Shown here piece after piece: positions 42,084-55,372 of a stretch of DNA of 64,000 bases (position 1 is its first letter; each line of letters begins with the position of its first letter). Made by a program: the position numbers and the translations under genes. Below the pieces are notes generated by a model that did not search any database, was not told the origin of the DNA, and was given only the letters and a program-made list of their open reading frames with translations. Source of the DNA: Pilimelia terevasa (GTDB lineage: Bacteria > Actinomycetota > Actinomycetes > Mycobacteriales > Micromonosporaceae); assembly GCF_014647915.1 (NCBI RefSeq), contig NZ_BMQC01000009.1, positions 124,001 to 188,000 of the forward strand. Reading direction: 5' to 3'.

Positions 42084-42089
42084 TAGACT
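42084..42089 (+). promoter_or_regulatory. -10 box TAGACT of the KamB-like gene
   Basis: TAGACT is 6 bases before the GTG at 42096 with an all-C/G spacer, so the transcript is probably leaderless. Confidence 0.5.
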
Positions 42090-42095
42090 CCCCCG

Positions 42096-42740
42096 GTGCG
42101 CAGGATCGTGGGCAGGCAGGTCGTGGACATGTCCGCCGCCGACTACGCCGCGCTGCGCGCCGCCCACGACGGTGCGGTCCTGGACGTCGGCACCGGCGAC
42201 GGCAAGCACGCCCAGCACCTGGCCCGCCAGCACCCCGACCGGCTGGTCGTCGGGTTGGACGCCGCCCGGGACAACATGCGGGCGGTGTCGGCCAAGGCCG
42301 CCGCGCGCCGGTCCGGCCTGCCGAACCTGATCTACGTCTGGGCCGCCGCCGAGAGCCTGCCCCCCGCGCTGCACGACATCACCGACGTCCACGTGCTGAT
42401 GCCCTGGGGGAGCCTGCTGCGCGGCGTCGTCGGGGCGGACCCGCAGATCCTCGGCGGCCTGCGGGCCGTGTGCGCGCCGGGGGCGGGCCTGTACGTCGCG
42501 CTGAACCTGCACGCCTGGCGCCCGCCGGTGCCCGAGGTCGGCGGCCACCCCGAGCCCACGCCCGAGTCGGCGCTGGCGACGATGGCCGCGCCGTACGCGG
42601 CGGCGGGCTGGACGCTGGCCGACGCGGCGTACCTCGACACCGCGGGCGTGGCGGCCCTGGCGACCTCGTGGACTAGGCGGCTCAGCGCGTCGCGCGCCCG
42701 CTTCGACGTCCTGGCCGTGACGGGCGCCCGGGCGGACTGA
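42096..42740 (+). CDS. 16S rRNA (adenine-1408-N1) methyltransferase, KamB/NpmA-like
   Basis: The 214-aa protein matches the KamB group along its length: LDVGTGDGKHA at 29-39 (AdoMet site), VGLDA at 52-56, the MPWGSLLRG hallmark at 102-110, NLHAWRPPVPEVG at 137-149, and SWTRRL at 191-196. KamB relies on two tryptophans (105 and 193) and basic residues near 196 and 201 to grip and flip A1408; the equivalents W104, W192, R195 and R200 are all present. N1 methylation of A1408 blocks kanamycin- and apramycin-type aminoglycosides. The GTG start is set by TAGACT six bases upstream. No aminoglycoside synthesis genes are in view. The convergent RsgA gene also acts on the 30S subunit. Confidence 0.88.
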   Translation: MRRIVGRQVVDMSAADYAALRAAHDGAVLDVGTGDGKHAQHLARQHPDRLVVGLDAARDNMRAVSAKAAARRSGLPNLIYVWAAAESLPPALHDITDVHVLMPWGSLLRGVVGADPQILGGLRAVCAPGAGLYVALNLHAWRPPVPEVGGHPEPTPESALATMAAPYAAAGWTLADAAYLDTAGVAALATSWTRRLSASRARFDVLAVTGARAD

Positions 42741-42785
42741 CCGCACCGCGCCCGGCGGCAACCGTCCGGATGGCCGACGGTCGGG

Positions 42786-43787
42786 TCAGGAGGGCGGCTC
42801 GTCACCGGCACGGGAGGCCAGCAGGCGGCGGTACGAGGCGAGCCGGCGCGGGTCGGCAGCGCCGTCGGCGACCGCCTTGTCCAGGCCGCAGTCGCCGCCG
42901 AGGCCGGAGTGGTCGCAGTTGGGCAGGCAGCCGGTCGAGGCGTCGGCCAGCTCCGCGAAGCCGTGCAGCAGGTCGTCCGGTGAGATGTGCGCCAGCCCGA
43001 AGGACCGGACCCCGGGCGTGTCGATCACCCAGCCGCCGCCGGCCAGCGGCAGCGCGACCGCGCTGGAGGACGTGTGCCGGCCCTTGCCGACGGCGCTGAC
43101 CGTGCCGACGGCCCGCCGCGCCTCCGGCACGAGCCGGTTGACGAGCGTGGACTTGCCCACGCCGGAGTGCCCGACGAGCACCGAGAGCTGGTCGGCGAGC
43201 GCCGTACGCAGCGCGGCCGGGTCCTCGTCCGGGCGGCACAGCACGTACCGCAGGCCCAGGTCGGCGTAGTAGTCCAGGACCGCCTCCGGGCCGGCCAGGT
43301 CGGCCTTGGTGAGGCACAGGAGGGGGGTGATGCCGGCGTCGTACGCGGCCACGAGGCACCGGTCGATGAAGCCGGTGCGCGGCGGCGGGTCGGCGAGCGC
43401 GCTGACGATCACCAACTGGACCGCGTTGGCGACGATCACCTTCTCCCGCCAGGCCGGGGTACCCGCGCCGTCGTCGGCGCTGCGCAGCAGCGTGGAGGTG
43501 CGGGGGGCGACGCGGACGATCCGCACGAGGCTGCCCGCCCGGCCGCTGAGGTCGCCGACCACGGCCACCCGGTCGCCGACGACGACGCCGGCACGGCCGA
43601 GTTCGCGGGCCAGCATCGCCAGGAGGACGGTCCCGTCGTCGAGGGCGCAGGTGTACCGGCCGCGGTCGACGGCCACGACGAACGCGTCGACGGCCTGCTC
43701 GTGCCGGGGGCGGGTGCGGGTACGGGCGCGGGTGGACCGGCCGGGGCGCACCCGGACGTCACTCTCGTCGTACTCGCGTCTGCGCAT
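42786..43787 (-). CDS. rsgA: Small ribosomal subunit biogenesis GTPase RsgA
   Basis: The 333-aa protein has an N-terminal OB-fold (about 35-95), then a circularly permuted GTPase domain in which the G4-like LTKADL precedes the P-loop GHSGVGKST (near 205) and the G3 DTPGVRSF. A C-terminal zinc-type Cys/His stretch (GCLPNCDHSGLGGDC) follows. RsgA releases assembly factors from the maturing 30S subunit and its GTPase is stimulated by the ribosome. The first 30 residues are Arg/Thr-rich, perhaps an rRNA-binding tail. The start is the ATG at 43785-43787. The gene converges on the KamB-like methyltransferase with 45 bases between stops. Confidence 0.92.
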   Translation of the reverse strand: MRRREYDESDVRVRPGRSTRARTRTRPRHEQAVDAFVVAVDRGRYTCALDDGTVLLAMLARELGRAGVVVGDRVAVVGDLSGRAGSLVRIVRVAPRTSTLLRSADDGAGTPAWREKVIVANAVQLVIVSALADPPPRTGFIDRCLVAAYDAGITPLLCLTKADLAGPEAVLDYYADLGLRYVLCRPDEDPAALRTALADQLSVLVGHSGVGKSTLVNRLVPEARRAVGTVSAVGKGRHTSSSAVALPLAGGGWVIDTPGVRSFGLAHISPDDLLHGFAELADASTGCLPNCDHSGLGGDCGLDKAVADGAADPRRLASYRRLLASRAGDEPPS

Positions 43788-43994
43788 CCCGCGCGCACCC
43801 TCCGCCCTGGCCGTCCGCCCCGCGCCGCCCGGCGGGGTCCCGGCCAGTTTCGCATCCCGGCCGGATCGGCAGGGCGGCCGGCCGCGGTTCGGCTCCGTCG
43901 GGGAAGCGCCCGGCGGACCCCACGGAGTCCGCGAGATCAGTACGAGCGCCGACTCATCGATTCGTTGCGAGTTGAGGCGTTAACATTTCCGGCC

Positions 43995-44147
43995 ATGAAG
44001 GCTTTCAGCATCCTCGCCGCTCTCCTGGTCCTGGCCGGGACGCCCGGATCCGCTTCGGCCGTCGCGCCGGACATCCTGTCGAACACGCCCAAGATCGTGC
44101 ACCTGGATCCCGACACGGGGGCGGTTCTCTCGATCAAGCGAGCCTGA
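43995..44147 (+). CDS. Mini secreted protein of 50 aa, related to the convergent gene
   Basis: The frame encodes a signal peptide (MKAFSILAALLVLAG, cleavage near ASA) and a 26-residue mature part with PDILSNTPKIVHLDPDTGAV. The convergent 142-aa gene has PDLLSDAPKTVHVDPATGRI at the same place after its own signal. The two are clearly related, and this gene stops where the longer one continues with cysteine pairs. It is either a truncated duplicate or a genuine short form. A strong hairpin follows eight bases after the stop. Confidence 0.6.
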   Translation: MKAFSILAALLVLAGTPGSASAVAPDILSNTPKIVHLDPDTGAVLSIKRA

Positions 44148-44154
44148 AACGAAG

Positions 44155-44191
44155 AACGGCGCCGGCTGGTCGGAGATCAGCCGGCGCCGTT
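44155..44191. terminator. Bidirectional 14-bp hairpin between convergent secreted-protein genes
   Basis: AACGGCGCCGGCTG and CAGCCGGCGCCGTT pair perfectly around a 9-base loop. The stem is followed by TTCTCT on one side and preceded by GAAACGAAG on the other, so it can end transcription from both genes. Confidence 0.8.
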
Positions 44192-44204
44192 TCTCTGCTC
44201 GGGA

Positions 44205-44633
44205 TCAGTGGATGGTCACCGAGGTGCCTGTGACGGTCTGTGTGCCGTCGCCGTACCAAACCTCGGTACGCGGTCCGGTCTTCGGGCCGCAGGCTTTGGT
44301 CCAGCAGAACGTGGCCGTGTACTGGCCGGTGTAGTAGCCGCTGCGTACCGGCCAGTTTCCTGGGTACTTCCCCGGGGCGCCGTAGAAGCCCTGGTTGGCG
44401 AGCGGGGCTCGTCCCGCGTAGTAGCACGCGTCGCCGTCGTGGCAGATTGGCCGATTCGAGACGCGGTCCGAGGCGCCGGAACGGACGGCGAGGATACGGC
44501 CTGTGGCCGGGTCGACGTGGACGGTTTTCGGGGCGTCGGACAGCAGGTCGGGCGCTGACGGTATGGCATGAGCTGGTGTTGCTGCGGTGGCCACGCTGGC
44601 CGCGGCCATGAGCATGATGAGGGTCGCTCGCAC
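44205..44633 (-). CDS. Small secreted cysteine-containing protein
   Basis: The 142-aa precursor has a signal peptide (MRATLIMLMAAASVATAA, cleavage near HAIP). The mature protein starts with PDLLSDAPKTVHVDPATG, shared with the convergent 50-aa gene, and continues with SNRPICHDGDACYYAG and TFCWTKACGP, four cysteines that can form two disulfides. Aromatic residues are frequent (YYTGQY, EVWYGDG). Proteins of this kind are widespread in streptomycetes and relatives as secreted proteins of unknown role. No Shine-Dalgarno stands close to the ATG. The upstream 184 bases are AT-richer than average and probably hold its promoter. Confidence 0.7.
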   Translation of the reverse strand: MRATLIMLMAAASVATAATPAHAIPSAPDLLSDAPKTVHVDPATGRILAVRSGASDRVSNRPICHDGDACYYAGRAPLANQGFYGAPGKYPGNWPVRSGYYTGQYTATFCWTKACGPKTGPRTEVWYGDGTQTVTGTSVTIH

Positions 44634-44817
44634 GTGCGCTCCAATGTCTTCGGCGGTTGGAGGGCGCGGCGGCCGTGTGAGGTCCGTCGGGTGTCAGCCA
44701 CCGCGCCCCGAGCGCAGCAGCCGGGATTCACAATCGACCGATCACCACGCCCTCGCCGAGAACACTAGGTACGGATTGGTGGTCGGAGCGTAACTACCCG
44801 TTAGGGCAAACTGTCGC

Positions 44818-46005
44818 CTATTTGACAGCGAGTGGGTCAACGTTCATCTTTACCGCGAGGTCTCGAAGGTGCTCAGATCCGGCATTGCGGCGAGCTTCCC
44901 GCAGCATCAGCCCCACCGACTCCCGCACTGAGGACCGCCACCGGACCTCTGAGGGAGCCAGCCGGTCCGCCTCAAGCAGCGCCCGCGTCGCCTCCTCCGG
45001 ACGTCCGGACAGGCAGTAGGCCCGGCCTACGTGCGTGAGGAGGTGCGCCGTGCGCTGGGTGGTGCGCAGTGCGCTGCGGTCGACCTCCCGGGCGGCCGAC
45101 ACCGCCCACCCGTGCTCACCGGCCTCCAGCAGGATCCCCACTCGCCATACACCGGCGTTCGCGCGGGTCGGTTCGATGCGCCACTCGTCCACGCCCACCT
45201 GTCCGGCCAGTTCGGACGCCGACGCAACCCGGGCCAGGGCGTCGTCGGTGCGTCCGAGCGCGGCGGACGCCAGGCCGGCTTGGAGGTTCATCATCACGGC
45301 CCAGCCGACCTCTGCCGGAGAGTTGCTGAGATTGTCGACGGCTGTGGCCGCGAGTTGCAGGGACCGGCGGCGGAGCCCGTCGGTTCCGCCGGCCAGGGCG
45401 CATTGTGCGATTGCGAAGTCGGCCGCTGCTGTGCCTGCCGTCCACTCGGCGTGTTCGGCGGCCGTCCTGCCCCGTTCGGCGAGGCGTACGGCCAGATCGA
45501 TATAGCCGATGGGTCGGAGTGCCAGCGAGGCTGTCACGGCGACTTGCGTGAGTGCCCGTAGTCCTGCGTGGTCGCCTGTTTCGGCCCAGCGGAGAGCGCG
45601 GCCGAGGGTAGGGGCCAGGGATGCGCCGAGGCGGCGGTAGTCGCAGGTCATTCGGGCGACGACGACCGCCTGGACGTCGGCGGCCAGCGCCTGGTGGGGG
45701 ATGGGTTCGCAGGTGAATGACCAGTCGAGGGCGCTGCGGACGGCGGGTACGGACATGCGGAGCTGCCGCTCGGACGGGCTTGGCGCGTGCGCGGGTGGTC
45801 GGATCAGGTTGGCGGTGTCCACACCGAGGGCTTGGGCGATGGCGTCGGTCAGGCTGCGACCGTTCAGGGCGCGCCAACCCTTCTCGATCATCGACACGTA
45901 GGCGGCTGACACGCCTAGTCTGTCGGCTAGATCCTGCTGTGACAGTCCAGCAAGTAGGCGGTACTCCCGTATTCGCTGTCCTATGTGCTGTCCGTCAACA
46001 GTCAT
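44818..46005 (-). CDS. XRE-family regulator with TPR-like domain
   Basis: The 395-aa protein has an N-terminal helix-turn-helix (about 8-65; IREYRLLAGLSQQDLADRLG, then AAYVSMIEKGWRAL) and a long helical C-terminal part with repeated A-L-x-x-A patterns (GRTDDALARVASASELAG, GRPEEATRALLEADRLAP) typical of TPR repeats. Such regulators of actinomycetes sense peptides or proteins through the TPR part. Codon use is a little less GC3-biased than in the flanking genes. The TACGCT box six bases before the ATG suggests a leaderless transcript, although GGAGA also sits close by. There is no obvious adjacent target. Confidence 0.82.
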   Translation of the reverse strand: MTVDGQHIGQRIREYRLLAGLSQQDLADRLGVSAAYVSMIEKGWRALNGRSLTDAIAQALGVDTANLIRPPAHAPSPSERQLRMSVPAVRSALDWSFTCEPIPHQALAADVQAVVVARMTCDYRRLGASLAPTLGRALRWAETGDHAGLRALTQVAVTASLALRPIGYIDLAVRLAERGRTAAEHAEWTAGTAAADFAIAQCALAGGTDGLRRRSLQLAATAVDNLSNSPAEVGWAVMMNLQAGLASAALGRTDDALARVASASELAGQVGVDEWRIEPTRANAGVWRVGILLEAGEHGWAVSAAREVDRSALRTTQRTAHLLTHVGRAYCLSGRPEEATRALLEADRLAPSEVRWRSSVRESVGLMLREARRNAGSEHLRDLAVKMNVDPLAVK

Positions 46006-46011
46006 TCTCCG

Positions 46012-46017
46012 AGCGTA
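46012..46017 (-). promoter_or_regulatory. -10 box TACGCT of the XRE/TPR gene
   Basis: On the minus strand TACGCT is 6 bases before the ATG at 46005, as in the GlxA-type gene. Confidence 0.45.
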
Positions 46018-46157
46018 CGCCCGGTCGAGGCGCTGTCGGAGGCGCCGCGGGGCAGGGGAACTCGCTCATGGCAGGACTGCGAGCGCCAGCCGACATCCAC
46101 GGCGGACTGAACGCCCTCCCGCTCGGGCGACAGCCGGGGCCGGGCAGGGGGCGGCGG

Positions 46158-48542
46158 TCAGCGGCGTTCGATGCCGATCAGGCAGGTGTCGTCGTCGGTG
46201 TCGGCGTTGGTGAAGGTGAGGAGCTGGTCCAGGTGCGCGTCGAGGTCGGCGGCGGGCCGGGCGGCGGTGTCCAGGAGCTGGCGCAGCGCGGTCTCCAGGC
46301 TGTCGCCGCGCCGCTCGATCAGCCCGTCGGTGTACATGAGCAGGGTGTCGTCCAGGCCCAGGACGAGTTCGTCCTCGGCGTACGTGGTCTCGGCGAGCGC
46401 CCCCAGCAGGATCCCGGGGATCTGCGGCAGGGTGCGCGCGGCGCCCCCGCTGACCAGTACCGGCGGCAGGTGCCCGGCCCGCGCCCAGCGCAGCGTCGCG
46501 GTGTCCGGGTCGTACAGCCCGCAGACCACCGTGGCCGTGACCTGCTTGGTCAGGTGGTGGGCGACGAGGTTGAGCCAGGTGAGAAGCTGCGCCGGCCCGG
46601 CGCCGGTGGTGGCCAGGCCGCGCAGCGCGTTGCGCAGGACGACCATCCCGGTCGCGGCGTCGATGCCGTGGCCGGCGACGTCGCCGACGCAGAGCAGGAC
46701 CTGCTTGGAGGGCAGCACCACGGCGTCGTACCAGTCGCCGCCGACCAGGTGGTCCTTCTCGGCGGGCCGGTACCGGACGCCCACGCGCAGGCCGGAGGCG
46801 TCGATCGGGCCCTGGGCCGGCGGCATGATGGCGTGCTGGAGCTGGCGGGCCAGTCGGTTGCGCTCGGCGGACTCCTGCGCGGTGTGGGCGAGCTGTTCGC
46901 GGGTGGCGGCCAGGGCCACCTCGGTCCAGTGCTGCGCGGAGATGTCCTGGTACGCGCCGCGGACGCCGACCACCCGGTCGTCGGTGTCGCGGACCGGCTC
47001 GGCGACGACGCGGATGTGCCGGACGATCCCGTCGGGGCGGTGCAGCCGGAACGCGGTCGAGGCGGTCCGGTGCCGGTGCAGCACGGTGCGCAGGAACCGC
47101 TGCACCGCGGTGGCGTCGTCGGCGTGCGCGTGGGCGGTCAGCCGGGCCAGCGGGATCGGCGCCGCGTCCAGGGCGAGCCCGTACAGGTCGAACAGCGGCG
47201 CGTTCCAGGCGATCTCGCCGGTGTCGAGGTGCTCCTCGAAGCCGCCGATGCGGCCCAGCCGCTGGGCGTGCTGGAGCAGTCGGGCGAGCCGGACGGACTC
47301 GTCGTCGGTACGCCAGGTCAGCAGGACCGCCCCCGCGATGCGGCTGATGCTGATGCCGGCGGCGCCGGTCAGCGGTACCTGGTCCACCAGCGCGGTGATG
47401 GTCATGCGTTCGGCGCGGAACGCCTCGCCGGTGGCGTACACCCGCTCGACCAGGTCGAACAGCCCGCACACCCCGGCCGCGACCGGGTACGCCTCCAGCA
47501 GCAGCGTGCCGGTGAGGGCGCCGCGCGGGCGCCCGGCGGGGTCCACGAACCGGGTGTTGGCGTGGGCGACGCGGAAGTCGGCCAGCCGGCCGCCCGGCTC
47601 CAGGTGGGGCAGCAGGACCAGCGCCGGGTCGTCCAGCCCGTCGACGAGGTCGATCAGCTCCGCCAGGCCCGCGGGGCCGCCGGCCGCGGGCGCCTCGGCG
47701 GTGCCGTCGAGGGTGTGGGCGCACAGCTCGGCCAGCGCCTCGACCTGCCGCTGGATGCGCGCGGGCGGCGTGGGCAGCGGGTCCGGCCAGCAGATCTCCA
47801 GTACGCCGACGATCCGCCCGCCGGTGCCGGCGGGGGCGACCACCCGGCCGCCGTCGGGGCACTCCCGCGCGCCGATCGAGGGCAGGCCGGAGCCGGACAG
47901 GGTCTCGCTGACGACGGTGCCCCGCTCGGTGAGCGCCGCCCGGGCGGTGGTCGGCACCCCCGGTGGCACGTACCGCCAGCGCCGGGCCTCCTCCGCGCTG
48001 AACCCGGCGTACCCGGCCAGGGTCAGCGCCCCGTCCGGCCCGGCGCTCCAGATCGCCACGGCGTGGGCGCCCAGCGGGGCGACGGCGTGGTGCAGCAGGG
48101 ACTCGGCGACCGCCTGGGTGTCCCCGGCGGCGAGCGCGCCGGCCTCGGCGGTGCGGATGCGCAGCACGGCGGCGGCGTCCGGGGCGTCGGCCGCGGCGTG
48201 GGCGAGGAACGTGCGGGTGGCGTCGCTGAGCTGGTCCCGGGATGCCTGGTTGACGATCTCGGCGGCGAACGCCAGCACGGTCACGCCGCCCTCGGTGGCC
48301 AGCGTGTGCAGTTGCTGGCTGGCCTCGACCGGGCCGCAGCCCAGTCGGGCGATCAGGACGCCCTTGGCCAGGTCGACGAGCGCCCGGCCGTCGGCGGCGG
48401 CCTGCGCCCGGCCGACCTCGTCGCGGAGTCGCTCGACGGTGGCGGCCAGGCGGCCGGCGACGGCCGTGGGCGGGGCGGGCTCGGGGGGTTCGTCGCGTCC
48501 TGGCCGTCCGGCGTGGGCGGGACGGGGCACGGGGTCTCCCAT
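46158..48542 (-). CDS. ANTAR-GAF-PAS-PP2C (SpoIIE-type) phosphatase
   Basis: The 794-aa protein has an N-terminal ANTAR-like three-helix module (about 20-95; ALVDLAKGVLIARLGCGPVEA is the RNA-binding ANTAR pattern), a GAF domain (about 115-265), a PAS-like segment (about 280-400), a second PAS (about 415-530), and a C-terminal PP2C/SpoIIE phosphatase with RLARQLQHAIMPP, GGDWYDAVV, GDVAGHGIDAA and a late DDTCLIGI. Such phosphatases dephosphorylate anti-anti-sigma factors. The ANTAR part adds possible RNA control. It begins 20 bases after the hybrid kinase stop, so the two form an operon. The nearby RsbW-like ATPase could be the matching switch kinase. Confidence 0.88.
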   Translation of the reverse strand: MGDPVPRPAHAGRPGRDEPPEPAPPTAVAGRLAATVERLRDEVGRAQAAADGRALVDLAKGVLIARLGCGPVEASQQLHTLATEGGVTVLAFAAEIVNQASRDQLSDATRTFLAHAAADAPDAAAVLRIRTAEAGALAAGDTQAVAESLLHHAVAPLGAHAVAIWSAGPDGALTLAGYAGFSAEEARRWRYVPPGVPTTARAALTERGTVVSETLSGSGLPSIGARECPDGGRVVAPAGTGGRIVGVLEICWPDPLPTPPARIQRQVEALAELCAHTLDGTAEAPAAGGPAGLAELIDLVDGLDDPALVLLPHLEPGGRLADFRVAHANTRFVDPAGRPRGALTGTLLLEAYPVAAGVCGLFDLVERVYATGEAFRAERMTITALVDQVPLTGAAGISISRIAGAVLLTWRTDDESVRLARLLQHAQRLGRIGGFEEHLDTGEIAWNAPLFDLYGLALDAAPIPLARLTAHAHADDATAVQRFLRTVLHRHRTASTAFRLHRPDGIVRHIRVVAEPVRDTDDRVVGVRGAYQDISAQHWTEVALAATREQLAHTAQESAERNRLARQLQHAIMPPAQGPIDASGLRVGVRYRPAEKDHLVGGDWYDAVVLPSKQVLLCVGDVAGHGIDAATGMVVLRNALRGLATTGAGPAQLLTWLNLVAHHLTKQVTATVVCGLYDPDTATLRWARAGHLPPVLVSGGAARTLPQIPGILLGALAETTYAEDELVLGLDDTLLMYTDGLIERRGDSLETALRQLLDTAARPAADLDAHLDQLLTFTNADTDDDTCLIGIERR

Positions 48543-48562
48543 CGGTTGTCGTCCGAGCCGGT

Positions 48563-52579
<4,017 letters not shown>

Positions 52580-52700
52580 GTGGAACCTCCGTGGCGCGGT
52601 GAACGCCCGATCACCGTGCGTCCGCCCCGGCGCGGGGCGGGTCCGCCGAAGGTTACCCGATGGCAAATGTCGGCGGCAGGTCCGCGAGCGGCGGCCCTGC

Positions 52701-53084
52701 TCAGGCCGGGTGGGCGGACAGCCGGACCCAGACCCGCTTGCCGCCCTCGTGGTCGGCCACGCCCCAGCCGGCGCCCATCGCCTCGATGATGGCCATGCCC
52801 CGGCCGCCGTCGTCGTCGCCGTCGCGCCGCCGCGGCGCGGTGACCGAGCCGTCGGCGACGGTGAGGGTCACGTTGCGCTCGTGCGCCTGGAGCAGGAGGA
52901 CGAGCGAACCGCCGCCGTGCCGGACCGCGTTGGAGACCAGCTCGCTGACGATCACCGACGCGTCGTACAGCCAGTCCTCGTCGGCGAACCCCCAGCCGCG
53001 CAGTATCGACTCCCCGGCGTGTCGCGCGAACGCGATGGCCTCGGGGCCGTCGGGCAGGTCGAACTCGGCGTTCAGCTCGCTCAT
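52701..53084 (-). CDS. RsbW-like ATP-binding (anti-sigma) protein
   Basis: The 127-aa protein has the HATPase fold of anti-sigma/serine kinase proteins: the N-box [17 protein letters not shown] (E and N conserved), then VADGS for the G1 box and [11 protein letters not shown] for the G2 box. Size and order match RsbW-like switch kinases that bind sigma factors or phosphorylate anti-anti-sigma proteins. No sigma factor or STAS gene is adjacent; the PP2C phosphatase upstream on the same strand would be its natural opponent. The ATG at 53082-53084 was chosen because upstream frame residues are polar and unlike the family, but a longer start cannot be excluded. No clear ribosome site is present. 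Confidence 0.8.
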   Translation of the reverse strand: MSELNAEFDLPDGPEAIAFARHAGESILRGWGFADEDWLYDASVIVSELVSNAVRHGGGSLVLLLQAHERNVTLTVADGSVTAPRRRDGDDDGGRGMAIIEAMGAGWGVADHEGGKRVWVRLSAHPA

Positions 53085-53226
53085 CAAGGGAGGCCGTTCA
53101 CGGGAGTGGTGCTCGCTGCTGTTCCTAGGGTCGCCGACCATCGTAACCGGATGTTCCACGTATCCCCGATCGCCAAACAGTCCGCGGTGCGCCGGCCGCG
53201 CGGCCGGCGGCCGGGCCGCCCGCCGC

Positions 53227-55311
53227 TCAGGCGCCGACCGGGTGCCGCGGGGCCGGATGCCGGGTCGGCAGGCGCACCGTGAACGTCGTGACGGCCTCGT
53301 CGGGCTCGCTGACCGCGATCGTCCCGCCGTGCTGCTCCACCACCGCCCGCGCGAGCGTCAGGCCCAGGCCGCTGCCCGGGATGCCGCGGTGCCGGGCGGC
53401 GTCGGTGCGGAAGAACAGCTCGAAGATCCGCTCGTGCTCGGCCGACGGGATCCGGATCCCGGTGTTGGCGACGCTCAGGGTGGCGGTCCGGTCGTCGGCG
53501 TGGAGGTTGACCGCGACGGCGCTGTCCTCGGCCGCCCAGGTGAGGGCGTTGTGCAGCAGCTCCGCGGCGACCTCGCGCAGCCGGTCCGGGTCGCCGTCGA
53601 TGCGGACCTCGCCCGGGGCGTTCAGCTCCACCGCGACCGTGGTTCCGGCGGAGTCCCGGGCCGCCGCCAGGGCGCCGTCGACCACGGCCGTCAGGTCCAT
53701 GGGGCGGGGGTGCATCCCGATGTGGCCCGACCGCATCCCGGCCACGTCCAGCAGCTTGGCGACGATCCCGTGCAGGTGGACGGTGTTGCGGTGCATCACC
53801 GCCAGCAGCTCGGCGCGCTGCGCGGCCGGCAGGTCGGGCTCGGCGCGCAGGAGGTCGGTGTACGACTGGATGCTCGTCAGCGGGGTGCGCAGCTCGTGGC
53901 CGACCAGGGCGATGTACTCGTCGCGGGTCCGGTCCAGCTCGGCGACCAGCCGCTCCGCGCGCCGCCGCTCCATGAACTCGCCGATGTGCGCGCCGATCCC
54001 GGTCAGGACCGCCGTCCGCGCCTCGTCCGGCGTCTCGACGGTGTCGCTGTAGCAGACGAGGACGGCCAGGATCACCGGCCCGCTGGGGATGGGCACGGCC
54101 AGCGCCGCCCGCAGCGGCCCCCACTCGCCACCCTCCCCGGCGGGGTCGTGGGCGAGGTCGCCGGCCCAGGCCGGGGCGGCGGCCTGCCAGGCCCGGCCGG
54201 CCAGCCCCTGGCCGTACAGCAGCGGCTCGGGCAGCCGGCAGGGCAGGTCGCGGCCCGGGGCCGCCCAGCAGCCGCCGCGGCGGAGCACCTGGGCGACGTC
54301 GTCCACGGTCCAGAACTCGACGGCCGCCCAGTCGAGCCGGGTGCCGATCAGCTCGATCATGCGGGCGACCACGTCGTCGGCCGGGCCGGGGGCGTTGAGG
54401 ACCTTGGCCAGCTCCAGCTCGCACTCCACCAGCCGGGCGACCCGGCGGTGCTCGGTGACCTCGTGGGCGGCGACGACGGCCGCCAGGCCGGTCGGGCCGG
54501 TCACCGGGCGGGCGTGCACCCGGAAGATCCGCTGGGCGCCCGTCGGCGGCCGCACCACCATCTCGGCGTCCCGCACCCGCTCGCCGGCCAGCGCCCGGGT
54601 GAGGGCGAACTCCGCGGGCGCGACGGCCGAGCCGTCCGGGTGCCGCAGGCCCAGCCGGCCGGGCCACTCGGCCGCGGGCACCCCGTCCAGCAGCGTGCCG
54701 TACAGGCCGCGCCCGGCGTCGTTGTGCAGCACCGGACGCCCCTGCGCGTCGCAGCCCACCACCGCCGTGTCCAGGTTGTCCACCAGCGCCTGGAGCGTCT
54801 GCTTCTCCTCGCGCAGCCGCTGGTGGCCGAACACCCCGGCCGCGGCCTGCTCGCGCCGGGTCTCGTCGGCCCCGGCCGGCGGCTCGTCGCCCGCATCGCG
54901 CGCCCGCACGTACGCCGTGACGTCCTCGACGCGGTGCACGATCCAGCGCAGCCGGCCGCCGGTCGTGCAGACGGGGACACTGACCGGCGCCCAGTACCGG
55001 GTCTCCAGGCCGCCGTCGGCTCCGGGCCGGGCCAGGTCGTACCGGTGGATGGGCATCGTGTCCGGGGCGTGCTCCCGGACGACCCGCTCCAGCGACCGGC
55101 GCAGCGCGCCGCCCCCGGGGTGGCTGTCGGCGGCGTCGGGGAAGATGTCGAAGACCGGGCGGCCGACGATGGCCGCGCGATCGGTCCTCGTGACGGCCAG
55201 GTACGCGTCGTTGGCGGCGATGATTGCCAGGTCGGGGTCGAGGATGATCAGCGGTACCGGCGCCGCCTCGAACAGCGCACGGAAGTCGAGCGTCTCCCCC
55301 GCCTCGTCCAT
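53227..55311 (-). CDS. PAS/GAF sensor histidine kinase
   Basis: The 694-aa soluble kinase has a PAS domain (about 8-130; [20 protein letters not shown]), a second PAS (about 165-290), a GAF domain (about 300-440; [13 protein letters not shown]), HisKA with the phospho-His near 470 in [17 protein letters not shown], and the ATPase domain with [22 protein letters not shown] and [13 protein letters not shown]. It has no transmembrane helix. The start has AGGA just before the ATG. It follows the next kinase (upstream at 55373) by 61 bases, so the two may be co-transcribed. No response regulator is nearby; crosstalk with the hybrid kinase receivers is possible. Confidence 0.88.
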   Translation of the reverse strand: MDEAGETLDFRALFEAAPVPLIILDPDLAIIAANDAYLAVTRTDRAAIVGRPVFDIFPDAADSHPGGGALRRSLERVVREHAPDTMPIHRYDLARPGADGGLETRYWAPVSVPVCTTGGRLRWIVHRVEDVTAYVRARDAGDEPPAGADETRREQAAAGVFGHQRLREEKQTLQALVDNLDTAVVGCDAQGRPVLHNDAGRGLYGTLLDGVPAAEWPGRLGLRHPDGSAVAPAEFALTRALAGERVRDAEMVVRPPTGAQRIFRVHARPVTGPTGLAAVVAAHEVTEHRRVARLVECELELAKVLNAPGPADDVVARMIELIGTRLDWAAVEFWTVDDVAQVLRRGGCWAAPGRDLPCRLPEPLLYGQGLAGRAWQAAAPAWAGDLAHDPAGEGGEWGPLRAALAVPIPSGPVILAVLVCYSDTVETPDEARTAVLTGIGAHIGEFMERRRAERLVAELDRTRDEYIALVGHELRTPLTSIQSYTDLLRAEPDLPAAQRAELLAVMHRNTVHLHGIVAKLLDVAGMRSGHIGMHPRPMDLTAVVDGALAAARDSAGTTVAVELNAPGEVRIDGDPDRLREVAAELLHNALTWAAEDSAVAVNLHADDRTATLSVANTGIRIPSAEHERIFELFFRTDAARHRGIPGSGLGLTLARAVVEQHGGTIAVSEPDEAVTTFTVRLPTRHPAPRHPVGA

Positions 55312-55372
55312 TCCTGACCGCCCTCATCAGCCTGCGATCGTTACTGTTCGTAAATAGTTGCCATCGGTAATG

